64,000 nt of DNA, taken from assembly GCF_014863405.1 (NCBI RefSeq), contig NZ_JACZZA010000001.1, positions 124,001-188,000 of the forward strand, in the 5' to 3' direction. This DNA is from Dyella acidiphila. Lineage in GTDB: Bacteria; Pseudomonadota; Gammaproteobacteria; Xanthomonadales; Rhodanobacteraceae. The translations under genes were made by a program, and so were the position numbers. Under the pieces are notes generated by a model. The model was not told the origin of the DNA. It worked only from the letters and a program-made list of their open reading frames with translations, and searched no databases. Shown in pieces: positions 1 through 9,256 of the stretch (position 1 is its first letter; each line of letters begins with the position of its first letter).

Positions 1-296
1 GTATTGCCGCCCAGGCGCAGCACGCCATGCGGGTTGAGCCGGCGCAGCAGTCCGATCAAGGCCGCGTTATCGCGCGAGAAAAACGCCGGGTCATGCATCT
101 GCAGGGTTTCGTAGCTCAGGCCGACCAGCCGTTCGGAGATCCGGCCGCCCTCGCCTGCCCGCAGCGCCAGCGTGACGGGTGCCGCGGCGGCATGCGCCCG
201 CGCCGGCAGCAACGGCCCCAGCGTGGCGGTGGCGGCCAGGGTGCCGGCGGCACACAGAAAGCGGCGGCGTGCCGCATCGGTAGCGCGATCGTCCAT
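1..296 (-). CDS. Tat-exported glycoside hydrolase, GH79-like (5' part only)
   Basis: The first 98 codons of a gene that runs off the left edge. The N-terminus has an RRRFL twin-arginine motif around residues 10-14, then a hydrophobic alanine-rich stretch and an AHA-type cleavage region near residue 36, so Tat export is likely. The mature start contains GLSYE, then FFSRDN and VLRLGGN. This spacing resembles the N-terminal part of the GH79 (beta-glucuronidase/heparanase-like) TIM barrel, where VLRxGGN lies on an early strand. The catalytic residues are outside the window, so substrate and activity cannot be judged. The gene diverges from pyrF across 75 bp. Start ATG at 294-296. The family call is tentative. 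Confidence 0.55.
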   Translation of the reverse strand, partial: MDDRATDAARRRFLCAAGTLAATATLGPLLPARAHAAAAPVTLALRAGEGGRISERLVGLSYETLQMHDPAFFSRDNAALIGLLRRLNPHGVLRLGGN

Positions 297-371
297 CTCG
301 ATAGTCCTGGGTAGGGTCGGGGTGCGGGTTAAACTATTACGAATCGCATCCCACCCTATAGGAATGACGGC

Positions 372-1190
372 ATGGTCTTTATCGACGCCTTGCGGCAGCG
401 CTGGCAGCAGCACGACACCCTGGTGTGCGTGGGCCTGGATCCGGAGCCGGCCAAATTCCCGGCGCAGCTGCATGGGCGCCCGGATGCCGTGTTCGAGTTC
501 TGCCGCGCCATCATCGACGCCACCGCGGACCTGGCCTGCAGCTTCAAGCCGCAGATCGCCCATTTCGCCGCACTGCGCGCCGACGATGCGCTGGAACGCC
601 TGATCGCGCATATCCACGCGCAGCATCCGGGCATTCCGGTGATTCTCGACGCCAAGCGCGGCGATATCGGCAGCACCGCCCAGCACTACGTCAGCGAAGC
701 CTTCGATCGTTATGCCGCCGATGCGGTCACACTCAATCCCTATCTCGGCCGCGACTCCGTGCAGCCGTTCCTGGATCGCGCCGACAAGGGCGTGATCCTG
801 CTGTGCCACACCTCCAATCCCGGCGCTGCGGACCTGCAAGACCTCGACGTCGGCGGCAAGCCGCTGTACCAGCACGTGGCGCAGATCATCGCGCGCGACT
901 GGAATACGCATGGCAATTGCGCGCTGGTCACCGGCGCCACCTGGCCGGAGCAGTTGGCCGAAGTGCGCAGCCTGGTCGGCGATCTGCCGCTGTTGGTGCC
1001 TGGCATCGGCGCTCAGGGCGGCGACGTGGAAGCGGTGATGCGCAACGGCCGCACGGCCGATGGCAACGGGCTGATGATCAGTTCTTCGCGCGCCATCCTG
1101 TATGCCGGCCAGGGCGAGGATTTTGCCGAAGCGGCGCGCAAGGCCGCGCTGGAGCTGCGTGATAGCATCAACCGCTATCGCAAACACTGA
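372..1190 (+). CDS. pyrF: Orotidine 5'-phosphate decarboxylase (type 2)
   Basis: Decarboxylates OMP to UMP, the last step of de novo pyrimidine synthesis, in the cytoplasm. At 272 residues it fits the longer type 2 PyrF subfamily rather than the ~235-residue E. coli type. It has SFKPQ with Lys59 and the catalytic DAKRGDIG motif at residues 93-100 (Asp93, Lys95, Asp98). The phosphate-binding region VPGIGAQGG and a late SSSRAILYA are also typical. The start is [11 protein letters not shown], shortly after the gap shared with the divergent gene. Two small membrane-protein genes follow in the same direction and may be co-transcribed. Confidence 0.96.
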   Translation: MVFIDALRQRWQQHDTLVCVGLDPEPAKFPAQLHGRPDAVFEFCRAIIDATADLACSFKPQIAHFAALRADDALERLIAHIHAQHPGIPVILDAKRGDIGSTAQHYVSEAFDRYAADAVTLNPYLGRDSVQPFLDRADKGVILLCHTSNPGAADLQDLDVGGKPLYQHVAQIIARDWNTHGNCALVTGATWPEQLAEVRSLVGDLPLLVPGIGAQGGDVEAVMRNGRTADGNGLMISSSRAILYAGQGEDFAEAARKAALELRDSINRYRKH

Positions 1191-1227
1191 TATCACGTCT
1201 GGAATCCGCCGCAGGGAGCGTGCGCCG

Positions 1228-1323
1228 ATGCTGGATTTCTATCTGTTGATGCTGGTCGGCTTCGGCGTGCCGGGCGCGCTGATCTGCCTGTTCCACCGCT
1301 ATCTCACGCGGACTTCGCGCTGA
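1228..1323 (+). CDS. Small (31-residue) predicted single-pass membrane peptide
   Basis: A 31-codon frame with an AGGGAG Shine-Dalgarno at 1213-1218, 9 nt before the ATG. The product is MLDFYLLMLVGFGVPGALIC followed by a basic tail ending RTSR, so one membrane segment with a positively charged C-terminus is likely. Its TGA at 1321-1323 overlaps the ATG of the next gene by one base, an arrangement typical of translational coupling. I recognise no family. It could be a leader that couples translation of the next gene, or a small membrane protein in its own right. Support is the ribosome site and coupling only. Confidence 0.5.
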   Translation: MLDFYLLMLVGFGVPGALICLFHRYLTRTSR

Positions 1324-1826
1324 TGTACATGGGCCATTACGCGATCGCGCTGGGCGCGCGGCGCTGGCTGCGGCCGCTGCCGATGGCATGGCTGCTGTTC
1401 GCCTCGATCGAGCCGGACCTGCACGACGTGCTCGGCGATCTGATCCCCGCACTCAGCATCGGCCCCGATACGCATACCGTAGCCGGCGCCATCGGCGCAG
1501 CCATCGTGGTTGCGCTGCTCGCTGCCGTGCTGTTCCGGCAAGCTGCGCTGGCCGTGGGCAGCGGCTTGCTGGTGCTGTCGCATGTTGCGGTCGACTATCT
1601 CACCAGCCGCTTGCCGCTATGGCGCCACGGTCCGGTGGTGGGGCTGCATCTGTACGCCGTGCCGTGGGCCGACTTTGTGCTGGAGGCGCTGGCCATAGCC
1701 ATCGGCGTAAGCATCTATGCCACTTCGCCCGACCTGCGCAGGCCGGCGCGGGCCGGCCTGCTGGGCATGGCGCTGCTGATGCTGTGTATGCAGGCGGTGT
1801 GGAATTTCGGCTTCGGCAGCCACTGA
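1323..1826 (+). CDS. Conserved multi-pass inner-membrane protein
   Basis: A 167-residue protein with about four hydrophobic segments (near residues 20-35, 52-75, 78-92 and 115-160). The N-terminal MGHYAIALGARR, the acidic IEPDLHD and the later LSHVAVDYL with His and Asp in a membrane segment resemble small membrane proteins often annotated as metal-dependent hydrolase-like. The function is not known. The start codon overlaps the preceding 31-codon frame. An in-frame ATG at 1329 is an alternative start. It is followed by a 147-bp gap before the protease gene. Confidence 0.65.
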   Translation: MYMGHYAIALGARRWLRPLPMAWLLFASIEPDLHDVLGDLIPALSIGPDTHTVAGAIGAAIVVALLAAVLFRQAALAVGSGLLVLSHVAVDYLTSRLPLWRHGPVVGLHLYAVPWADFVLEALAIAIGVSIYATSPDLRRPARAGLLGMALLMLCMQAVWNFGFGSH

Positions 1827-1973
1827 TACAAGCGGCCGCCGCGCGCCAAAAACTTGCGAACGGCGGCCGGCAAAACCAGTACTTACGGGCTCTCCCGCGC
1901 CTCTCGCCGCTATGTCAGTATCTGCCGCGGGGATCCGGCCCCAGGCCGGCAGACAATCAGGCGAAGGACACGT

Positions 1974-3995
1974 ATGCGGGCGATGAACGGGCGGATGCGT
2001 AGCGCGAAGGCTGCCAGGTGCGGCTTCTTGTATGGGCTTTCCTGGGTGCTGTTGTTGGCGCTCACACTCGGCGGCACCGCTCCGGTACGGGCGGCCAGCC
2101 TCGATCCCGGCCTGATCGCGAATATCGACGCCGCCACCTTCGAAGTGGTGATACCCCGGGCGGTCGACGATCCGCTCAGCTACGAAAAGCCGCTGCCGCT
2201 GCAACTGCTGCCCTATCAGGAGCGCACCGACAAATATTTCTCGGTCGGCACCGCCTTCGCGCTCGGCAACAACCGCTATGTCACCGCCGGCCACGTGCTG
2301 ATGGCGGCGGTAGGCGATCTCACCGGACCACCCGCGCTGCGCGATGCGGCCGGGCATGTCTACGCCATCGACAAGATCGAGAAGTTTTCGCTGCAGCAGG
2401 ATTTCGTGCTGTTTTCGCTGAAGGAACAACCCGGCCACAGTGCGCTGGTCGCCAATACCAAGCCGGCCTTGAATACCGTGGTGTATGCCGTCGGCAATGC
2501 GCTCGGTACCGGCGTGGTGATCCGCGATGGGCTGTACACCTCCGATACGCCCGAAGAAGAAAACGGCCGCTGGAAATGGATGCGCTTTTCCGCCGCCGCT
2601 TCGCCCGGCAACAGCGGCGGTCCGCTGCTGGACCAGGACGGCAAGGTGATCGGCGTGGTGCTGATGAAATCGGCCAACGAGAATCTCAACTACGCGCTGC
2701 CGATCGGTGAAGTGCTCAACGCGCCTGACCACACTGCGGTGATCGACAAGCAGCTGACCTACCAGCTGGACGTGCTGGACGAAGACCAGAACGGCAACTT
2801 CAAGGCGCAGTTTCCGCTGCCGGCCAGCTATGCCGATTTCAGCACCACCTTCCAGAAGCTGCAGAACGATTTCAACGAACAACAACTGAAAGCCTTGCTG
2901 CAGCAGCAAAGCGCCGATCTGTTTCCGCGCGGCACCGGCTCCAACCGGATCCTGCACGAAGATCCCCAGCTGAGCTTTTTTCCCTCCCTGATCGTGCACA
3001 ACCGCAGCGGCGACTGGGGCTACGCCGGGCGTGAACTCAATCGCGTACCGCTGAGCGGCAACGGCTATATCGCCAGCGGCTACGTCGGGCACAACTTTCT
3101 GATGCATCTGCGCCGGCCCGACGGCATGCAGGCCGATGCGTTCTACAACGATCCCAAGCAGATGATGGAGCTGGTGCTGAAAACCGGCTACTGGTACCGG
3201 CCGATCGGTCCGGAAAAGATCAAGATCACGTCGATGGGCAAGCCGGTCACCAGCAGCACCTACACCGATGCCTGGCAGCGGCCGTGGAAAGTGTTCGTGT
3301 GGTCCGAGCCGTATATCAACGCGCAGGTGGTGCTGTTCGCCCTGCCCGTGCCGGATGGCTACGCGCTGATGATGCGGCTCAATCCCGCGATGGTGACTCA
3401 CGACAGCATGATCGACATGAAGGCGCTCACCGACTTCGTCAATGTCGACTACGGCGGTTCGCTGGCGCAGTGGAAAACCTTCCTCGCCGATAGCTCGCTG
3501 CTGCCGCAGGCGCTGAAAGACGGCCGCATCGACTTCGACTACGGCAAGCGTTTCAGCTACGCCTCCAGCCGCATTGCCTTCAGCTACCCGGACAGCCTGC
3601 AGACGGTGGCGCCGGACAATATGCTCGGCGTCGGCTTCGGCTACTTCAATCAAGATGGCAAAGTCACTCTGCAAACCAATTATCTGCAGATCCGCCTCAA
3701 CATCACCGATCCGGATCGCATCAGCGTGCGCCGCCATCTCGCGCCGACACCGGATCTGGACGACAACTTCAAGCAGGCCTGGGGCAAGCTGCTGCACAAG
3801 CAGCATCCGTATGACGGCGTGCCCTATAACGACGGCGACGAGATGGATATCGCCAGCGTGATGAATCCGCATGCCAGCGCCACGCCGGCCGAACTTTATA
3901 CGGTGTTCTACGCCACCCAGGGGACGCACAAGCCGGAAGACATGAAGACAAAGCTCGACCTGCTGACGCACAACTTTCAGCTCAAATCGCCTTGA
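1974..3995 (+). CDS. Secreted trypsin-like serine protease with large C-terminal extension
   Basis: A 673-residue exported protein. The start at ATG 1974 has AAGGA just upstream; the frame stays open to a TTG at 1854 but without a good ribosome site. A signal peptide covers about residues 15-40 (hydrophobic LLLALTLGG, then APVRAAS). A chymotrypsin-fold domain follows with His107 in TAGH, Asp143 in QQDF and Ser214 in PGNSGGP, a complete HtrA/S1-type triad. No PDZ domain is visible. Instead about 430 residues (roughly 245-673) follow that I cannot place in any family; they are rich in aromatic residues and read as a folded domain, not a linker. Likely periplasmic or secreted; substrate unknown. 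Confidence 0.8.
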   Translation: MRAMNGRMRSAKAARCGFLYGLSWVLLLALTLGGTAPVRAASLDPGLIANIDAATFEVVIPRAVDDPLSYEKPLPLQLLPYQERTDKYFSVGTAFALGNNRYVTAGHVLMAAVGDLTGPPALRDAAGHVYAIDKIEKFSLQQDFVLFSLKEQPGHSALVANTKPALNTVVYAVGNALGTGVVIRDGLYTSDTPEEENGRWKWMRFSAAASPGNSGGPLLDQDGKVIGVVLMKSANENLNYALPIGEVLNAPDHTAVIDKQLTYQLDVLDEDQNGNFKAQFPLPASYADFSTTFQKLQNDFNEQQLKALLQQQSADLFPRGTGSNRILHEDPQLSFFPSLIVHNRSGDWGYAGRELNRVPLSGNGYIASGYVGHNFLMHLRRPDGMQADAFYNDPKQMMELVLKTGYWYRPIGPEKIKITSMGKPVTSSTYTDAWQRPWKVFVWSEPYINAQVVLFALPVPDGYALMMRLNPAMVTHDSMIDMKALTDFVNVDYGGSLAQWKTFLADSSLLPQALKDGRIDFDYGKRFSYASSRIAFSYPDSLQTVAPDNMLGVGFGYFNQDGKVTLQTNYLQIRLNITDPDRISVRRHLAPTPDLDDNFKQAWGKLLHKQHPYDGVPYNDGDEMDIASVMNPHASATPAELYTVFYATQGTHKPEDMKTKLDLLTHNFQLKSP

Positions 3996-4010
3996 TCCCG
4001 AGTACGTAAC

Positions 4011-4040
4011 GCCTGATCCCGGTGCAAGCCGGGATCAGGC
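4011..4040. terminator. Hairpin between convergent protease and acyltransferase genes
   Basis: A perfect 12-bp stem (GCCTGATCCCGG at 4011-4022 with its complement at 4029-4040) and a 6-nt loop. It lies 15 bp after the protease stop, and its right arm contains the stop codon of the convergent acyltransferase. There is no T-tract on either side, so any termination would not be classic intrinsic; it may instead stabilise the 3' ends. Confidence 0.5.
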
Positions 4041-5204
4041 CGCCGTCGGCACCATGCGTGGCGCCAACAGCTTTGCCTTCAGCCACGCCTCGCACGGCAG
4101 CGAAATCCAGCGCGCCACCGCCGCCCCCAGCAGCCAGCACAGCGGCACCGCCGGCAGATACCACAGCACGCCCCACTGCATATCGGCGCCATGGCTGCGG
4201 AACAGCCGCACCAGCGTGTAGACCACGAACATATGGCTGAGATAGATCTCGTAGCTGAGCCGGCCAAACGAACGCAGCCAGTCCAGCGCGCGCCATGGCC
4301 GCCATGCACCGAGCTGCTGGCGCCAGTGCAAGCCGGCCAGCATGCTCATCACCGACAGCGTCAGCAGCAACAGGCAGCCGTCGTGCAGCAGCGGCCATAG
4401 CCAGCGTTCGGCCAGCAGCACAGCGGCCAGTCCGCACGCTCCGGCGGCAATAAAAATTCTGGCGATCCAGACTGCGTGCGCTTGCCGATGCCTGACCAGC
4501 AAAGCACCGCACACGCCGGCGGCAATCGCGGCCATGCCCGGAAGATAGGCCTTTTCCTGCCATATCTCGTTATCGGCCAGCACGGCATGCGACCACGGCA
4601 GCGACAGCGCGAACAAGCCCAGCAACAAGGCCAACAACCATGTGCGGCGCACCAGCAGGCAAGCGATCGGGAAGCCCAGGTAAAACGTTTCCTCGATCGA
4701 CAGCGACCACAGCACATCCCAGTTGCCGGGCAGATAGCCGTAATGCCCCTCATACCAGTTCAGATGCAGCCCCAGTGCCGCGACCAGTGCACGCGGCAGG
4801 CTCTGGCCGGCGCGGGTAATGACGTAGTCCTGCACGCCGCCCAGATGCAGCACGCTCAGCACCAGCAGCAAAGCCAGCAAACAGGGCGCGATGCGCGCAA
4901 AGCGGCGCGCATAGAAGGCGCGCGCATCGATGCGATCCAGGCCGCCCCAGCGTTGCAGCGAATGGCTGGTGATCAGAAAGCCGGAGATCACGAAGAACAC
5001 GAACACCGACTCGTAGCCGTTGTAGTTGATCGCGCCCAGCACAAAACCCGGCAGCCATGCCGCCAGCACGCCGTGCTTGAGCGGAATGCGCAGACCGATG
5101 TGATGCAGCACCACCAGCAGGATCGACAAGCCGCGCAGCAGGTCGATGCCGGGATTGCGCCCCTGCACGGCCGCTGGCTTGCCGGAATCTGTCGTACCGT
5201 CCAT
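4035..5204 (-). CDS. Membrane-bound acyltransferase family 3 protein
   Basis: A 389-residue integral membrane protein of the acyltransferase 3 family (OafA/NodX type), which transfers acyl groups, usually O-acetyl, to extracytoplasmic glycans. The N-terminal segment carries IDLLRGLSILLVVLHHIGL, where an Arg and a His in the first membrane helix are the family hallmark. FFVISGFLI and FYARRFARIAP follow, and about ten hydrophobic segments can be traced. The start ATG at 5202-5204 has GGGGAG upstream; the frame could extend further upstream but without family similarity. The substrate (LPS O-antigen, exopolysaccharide or peptidoglycan) is not deducible: no polysaccharide cluster is adjacent. Divergent from uppP. 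Confidence 0.88.
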   Translation of the reverse strand: MDGTTDSGKPAAVQGRNPGIDLLRGLSILLVVLHHIGLRIPLKHGVLAAWLPGFVLGAINYNGYESVFVFFVISGFLITSHSLQRWGGLDRIDARAFYARRFARIAPCLLALLLVLSVLHLGGVQDYVITRAGQSLPRALVAALGLHLNWYEGHYGYLPGNWDVLWSLSIEETFYLGFPIACLLVRRTWLLALLLGLFALSLPWSHAVLADNEIWQEKAYLPGMAAIAAGVCGALLVRHRQAHAVWIARIFIAAGACGLAAVLLAERWLWPLLHDGCLLLLTLSVMSMLAGLHWRQQLGAWRPWRALDWLRSFGRLSYEIYLSHMFVVYTLVRLFRSHGADMQWGVLWYLPAVPLCWLLGAAVARWISLPCEAWLKAKLLAPRMVPTAA

Positions 5205-5304
5205 TCGAGCTCCCCTCATCTTCCCATCGCGATAATGCGGGGCTGCCGGTGTGCGGGCAAGCCGGCTTGTACAATGGCCCGCCGATTCTTGCGAGGGTAG
5301 CTGC

Positions 5305-6135
5305 GTGAGCTTGTGGTTCCTGATCTTTCTAAGCGTGCTGCAGGGTGTGACCGAATTGTTTCCGGTCAGCAGCCTGGGCCATACCTTGCTGGTACCCGCG
5401 CTGTTCGGCATGCATATCGACAAGCACGCGCCGCAGCTGATTCCTTTTCTGGTCGCCCTGCATCTGGGTACCGCGCTGGCGCTGCTGGGTTATTTCCGCC
5501 AGCGCTGGATCGCCCTGGTGCGCGGCTTCGTCGCCTCGCTGGGTGGCCGCCGCAACGATGACGGCCACATGATGTGGGCGCTGATCATCGGCACCGTGCC
5601 GGCAGGCCTGGTCGGCGTGCTGCTGGAGAAAAAACTGGAGCTGGTATTCAAGGACCTGCGCATCGTGGCCATCGCACTGATCGCCAATGGCGTGCTGCTG
5701 TGGATCGGCGACCGGCTGGAACGTTCGCGCACGCACAAGCCGCCGGAGAAACTGAGCTTCCGCCAGGCCTTTCTGATCGGACTGGCCCAGGTCGGCGCAC
5801 TGATCCCCGGCTTTTCGCGCAGCGGCCTCACCATGATCGCCGGCTCGGCCACCGGGCTGGACAAGGAAAAGGCTGCGGAATTTTCCTTCCTGCTCGGCAC
5901 GCCGATCATCCTCGCCGCCGGCCTGCTGGAAATCCCCAAGCTCTTTCACGCTCCGGGCCAGCTGGCCGATGCGGCGCTGGGCGGTGTACTCACGGCGATT
6001 GCGGCTTGGCTGAGCCTGCGTTTCCTGATGCGTTACTTCGAAGGCCGCGGCCGGCTGGCGTCGTTCGGCGTATATTGCGTCATTGCCGGCGCCGTGTGCC
6101 TGGGCTGGTTCCTGCTGCATCCGCAGCCGGCCTGA
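5305..6135 (+). CDS. uppP: Undecaprenyl-diphosphatase
   Basis: Dephosphorylates undecaprenyl diphosphate to recycle the lipid carrier for peptidoglycan and LPS synthesis; overexpression of the family gives bacitracin resistance. The 276-residue polytopic protein has the first signature [14 protein letters not shown] at about residues 12-25 and the second, PGFSRSG, near residue 170, where the Arg is catalytic. The GTG start at 5305 has GAGGG upstream; the frame extends to 5251 but the shorter start matches the family length. It converges on def across a perfect hairpin. Confidence 0.95.
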   Translation: MSLWFLIFLSVLQGVTELFPVSSLGHTLLVPALFGMHIDKHAPQLIPFLVALHLGTALALLGYFRQRWIALVRGFVASLGGRRNDDGHMMWALIIGTVPAGLVGVLLEKKLELVFKDLRIVAIALIANGVLLWIGDRLERSRTHKPPEKLSFRQAFLIGLAQVGALIPGFSRSGLTMIAGSATGLDKEKAAEFSFLLGTPIILAAGLLEIPKLFHAPGQLADAALGGVLTAIAAWLSLRFLMRYFEGRGRLASFGVYCVIAGAVCLGWFLLHPQPA

Positions 6136-6141
6136 CGATGC

Positions 6142-6168
6142 GTGCCTGCCCACGGCGTGGGCAGGCAC
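6142..6168. terminator. Perfect hairpin between uppP and def
   Basis: A 12-bp perfect stem (GTGCCTGCCCAC, loop GGC, complement) placed between the stops of the convergent genes uppP and def. It reads the same on both strands, so it could serve both transcripts. There is no T-tract. Confidence 0.5.
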
Positions 6169-6177
6169 TGTGCGGGC

Positions 6178-6717
6178 TTATTCGTCGGCGTTCGGGTCCA
6201 TGCCCGGGAACAGCACTTCGGTAAAACCGAACTTGGTGAAATCGGTGATGCGCGAGGGATACAGCCGCCCGATCAGGTGATCGCATTCGTGCTGCACCAC
6301 GCGCGCATGAAAACCCTCGGCCGTGCGATCGATGCGCTCGCCCTTCGGATCGATGCCTTCGTAGCGGATCAGCGAATAGCGATTCACCGCGCCACGCAGG
6401 CCCGGCACTGACAGACAGCCTTCCCAGCCCTCTTCCATATCCTGTGACAAGGGCGTGATCACCGGATTGAGCAGGATCGTCTGCGGTACCGGCGGTGCAT
6501 CCGGATAACGCTCGGATCGGTCGAAGCCGAAAATCACCAGTTGCAGGTCCACGCCGATCTGCGGTGCGGCCAGGCCGACACCGCCGGCATCGTGCATGGT
6601 GTCGAACATGTCGGCGATCAGCGCATCGAGCTCGGCGCTGCCGATCATCGCATCGGGCACGGGCGGCGCGACGCGCAGCAAGCGCGGGTCGCCCATCTTC
6701 AGAATCTCGCGAATCAT
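6178..6717 (-). CDS. def: Peptide deformylase
   Basis: A 179-residue metalloenzyme that removes the N-formyl group from nascent proteins. All three family motifs are intact: GGVGLAAPQ (residues 45-53), EGCLS (99-103, metal ligand Cys101) and HECDH (143-147, two His ligands and catalytic Glu). The chosen start [10 protein letters not shown] at 6717 gives the family length and has GAGG upstream; the open frame continues about 60 codons upstream without similarity. It is not next to fmt here, so this may be a second or stand-alone copy. Confidence 0.94.
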   Translation of the reverse strand: MIREILKMGDPRLLRVAPPVPDAMIGSAELDALIADMFDTMHDAGGVGLAAPQIGVDLQLVIFGFDRSERYPDAPPVPQTILLNPVITPLSQDMEEGWEGCLSVPGLRGAVNRYSLIRYEGIDPKGERIDRTAEGFHARVVQHECDHLIGRLYPSRITDFTKFGFTEVLFPGMDPNADE

Positions 6718-7168
6718 GCCAACCTCACGCAGCTGAAACCTCGTGTTCGAACTGTGGACGGCAAGACACGAACTCAAGCCATCCCCGCATGTACTTTGAA
6801 TTTTTTGGAGTCGGTCGACGCAGCGCGGCACGCTGTCGGAAGCGGCGTCCTCGCCTAGTCGTCGTTCCGGCGAAGGCCGCAATCCATGCGTCGCACTGGC
6901 CATGGATTGCGGCCTTCGCCGGAATGACGGCCTAAGAGCTCGCGTAGTCTGCCAGCTTCATCAGCATATCGACCAAAACCTAAAAATCGTGCGCACACTC
7001 TCGCCATCGGCCTGCCCATACATGCAGGCAGCCCGGTATTGACCCTTTCGGCCGACAGGACGACTCTAGGCACCTGTTCAAGGCCTTCGCGCGGCCAGGG
7101 AGGCCTGGGGACGCGCCAGGCTACGCGATGAGATTGAGCCGCCTCTCTTGTCGATCCGGAGACCATCC
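6718..7168. other. 451-bp divergent intergenic region between def and cstA
   Basis: No convincing gene. It contains the family A palindrome (6860-6929), a short GCCTGC/GCAGGC hairpin near 7012-7032 and must hold the promoters of def and cstA. A GGAG ribosome site lies shortly before the cstA ATG. I could not assign promoter hexamers with confidence. Confidence 0.6.
6860..6929. repeat. Family A intergenic palindrome, copy 1
   Basis: Two 29-nt arms (6860-6888 and 6901-6929) are inverted repeats with one mismatch, separated by 12 nt. The outer end reads CGTCATTCCGGCGAAGGCC. The same core (GTCATYCCGGCGAAGGCC) recurs as an inverted pair at 33057-33150. Similar short palindromes are common between genes in proteobacteria (REP-like elements), so this is read as a dispersed repeat rather than a local regulator. 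Confidence 0.8.
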
Positions 7169-9256
7169 ATGGAAACCCTCGCAACAAGACCCGCCAGCAT
7201 GGCAAGCAAGCTCGCCTGGGCTGTCATCGCCGTGATCGGTGCCGCCTGCCTGGGCGTGATCACCTTGCGCCGCGGCGAACCGATCAACGCGATCTGGCTG
7301 GTGGCCGCAGCCGTAGCGGTATTCCTGATCGGCTACCGCTTCTACGGCCGCTTCATCGAGCTGCACGTGCTGCAGATGGATCCCGGCCGCGCGCCGCCCT
7401 CGATCCTGCGCAACGACGGCCTGGATTACGTGCCCACCGACAAATGGGTGGTGTTCGGCCATCACTTCGCCGCGATTGCCGGCGCCGGTCCGCTGGTCGG
7501 GCCGGTACTGGCGGCGCAGATGGGCTATCTGCCCGGTACGCTGTGGATCCTGTTCGGCGTGGTGCTGGGCGGCGCGGTGCAGGATTTCATGGTGCTGGGC
7601 CTGTCGGTGCGGCGCGATGCGCGGTCGCTGGGCCATATGCTGCGCGAGGAGCTCGGGCCGTTTGCCGGCGTCGTCGCCATGTTCGGCCTGCTGGCGCTGA
7701 TGATGATCGTGCTGGCCGTGCTGGCGCTGGTGGTGGTGAAGGCGCTGACGCATAGTCCCTGGGGTACGTTCTCGGTGGCATGCACCATTCCGATCGCCTT
7801 GCTGATGGGCATTTATCTGCGCTGGCTGCGGCCCGGGCGCATTCTGGAAGTGTCGGTGATCGGCCTGGTGCTGATGCTCACGTCGATCGCTTACGGCGCG
7901 CATATCGCGGCTACGCCCGACCTTGCCAGCCTGTTCGACTTCGATGCCAAATCGCTGGCGTGGCTGCTGATCGGCTACGGCTTCTTCGCCTCGGTGCTGC
8001 CGGTGTGGTTGTTGCTGGCGCCACGCGATTACCTCTCCACCTTCCTGAAGATCGGCACCATCCTGCTGCTGGCAATCGCGATCATCTTTGCCGCGCCGGA
8101 CCTGCAGTTGCCGGCGGTATCGCGCTTTGTCGACGGCACCGGCCCGGTATTCCAGGGTCAGCTGTTCCCGTTCCTGTTCATCACCATTGCCTGCGGCGCG
8201 GTATCGGGCTGGCATTCGATCATCGCCTCCGGCACCACGCCCAAGCTGCTGGCCAACGAAGGCGAGGCGCGCATGGTGGGTTACGGCGGCATGCTGATGG
8301 AGGCGTTCGTGGCGATCATGGCGCTGATCGCGGCGGCCTCGCTGCATCCGGGCGTGTACTTCTCGATGAACTCGCCCTCGGCGCTGATCGGCACCACGGT
8401 GGAGCATGCCGCCGCCACCATCAGCCAATGGGGCTTCGTGGTGACGCCGGATGAGTTGTCGCGCACTGCGCACGATATCGGCGAGACCAGCATTCTCAGC
8501 CGCGCCGGCGGCGCACCCACGCTGGCGGTGGGCATGGCGCAGCTGCTGCACAACATCCTGCCGGGCGAACGCATGATGGCGTTCTGGTATCACTACGCGA
8601 TCCTGTTCGAAGCGCTGTTCATCCTCACCACGGTGGATGCGGGCACGCGCGTGGGCCGCTTCATGATCCAGGAGATTGCCGGACTGGTGCACGCGCCGCT
8701 GAAGAGCACCGAATCGTGGATCGGCAATGTGCTGGCCACCTCGATCTGCGTCGGCCTGTGGGGGTATTTCCTGTATCAGGGTGCGGTGGATCCGCTTGGC
8801 GGTATCAACACCTTGTGGCCGCTGTTCGGCATCGCCAACCAGATGCTGGCGGCGATCGCGCTGATGCTGGCCACGGTGGTAACGGTAAAGCTCAAGCGCG
8901 AACGCTATGTGTGGGTGCCGGGCATTCCCGCACTGTGGCTAGTGCTCTGCACGCTGACCGCGGGCTGGGAAAAACTGAGCGGTCCGATCAGTTTCACCAA
9001 TGCGGCGCAGAACTACACCCAGGCCTTGCAGGCCGGCAAGCTGATGGCGCCGGCCAAGAGCCTGGCCGAGATGCAGCGCATCGTCACCAACAACAGCGTG
9101 GATGCCACGCTCACCGCCGTCTTCATGCTGTTGGTGCTGACCATGTGCGGCTTCAGCATCTACGCCATCATGAAGGCCTGGCGCAGCAATGTGCCCACCG
9201 CGCACGAAGCACCGCGCGTGGCGCTGGCCAGTGCCACGGCAGGCCAAAGGTCATGA
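7169..9256 (+). CDS. cstA: CstA-family pyruvate/carbon-starvation transporter
   Basis: A 695-residue inner-membrane protein with about 16-18 hydrophobic segments. It has the conserved N-terminal region FGHHFAAIAGAGPLVGPVLA (residues ~99-118) and SGWHSIIASGTTPK further on, both characteristic of CstA/BtsT carriers. In E. coli, CstA and BtsT import pyruvate, and CstA responds to carbon limitation. The start ATG 7169 has GGAG upstream. Its TGA overlaps the start of ybdD, the usual partner, which supports the assignment. Confidence 0.94.
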   Translation: METLATRPASMASKLAWAVIAVIGAACLGVITLRRGEPINAIWLVAAAVAVFLIGYRFYGRFIELHVLQMDPGRAPPSILRNDGLDYVPTDKWVVFGHHFAAIAGAGPLVGPVLAAQMGYLPGTLWILFGVVLGGAVQDFMVLGLSVRRDARSLGHMLREELGPFAGVVAMFGLLALMMIVLAVLALVVVKALTHSPWGTFSVACTIPIALLMGIYLRWLRPGRILEVSVIGLVLMLTSIAYGAHIAATPDLASLFDFDAKSLAWLLIGYGFFASVLPVWLLLAPRDYLSTFLKIGTILLLAIAIIFAAPDLQLPAVSRFVDGTGPVFQGQLFPFLFITIACGAVSGWHSIIASGTTPKLLANEGEARMVGYGGMLMEAFVAIMALIAAASLHPGVYFSMNSPSALIGTTVEHAAATISQWGFVVTPDELSRTAHDIGETSILSRAGGAPTLAVGMAQLLHNILPGERMMAFWYHYAILFEALFILTTVDAGTRVGRFMIQEIAGLVHAPLKSTESWIGNVLATSICVGLWGYFLYQGAVDPLGGINTLWPLFGIANQMLAAIALMLATVVTVKLKRERYVWVPGIPALWLVLCTLTAGWEKLSGPISFTNAAQNYTQALQAGKLMAPAKSLAEMQRIVTNNSVDATLTAVFMLLVLTMCGFSIYAIMKAWRSNVPTAHEAPRVALASATAGQRS

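Noticed and set aside
1617-3971. A 784-codon minus-strand frame opposite the protease
   Set aside because: Shadow of the protease gene; His/Val/Ala-rich without signal or motif.
6718-6903. N-terminal extension of def
   Set aside because: The added residues have no similarity to deformylases; the standard MIREIL start has an upstream GAGG.
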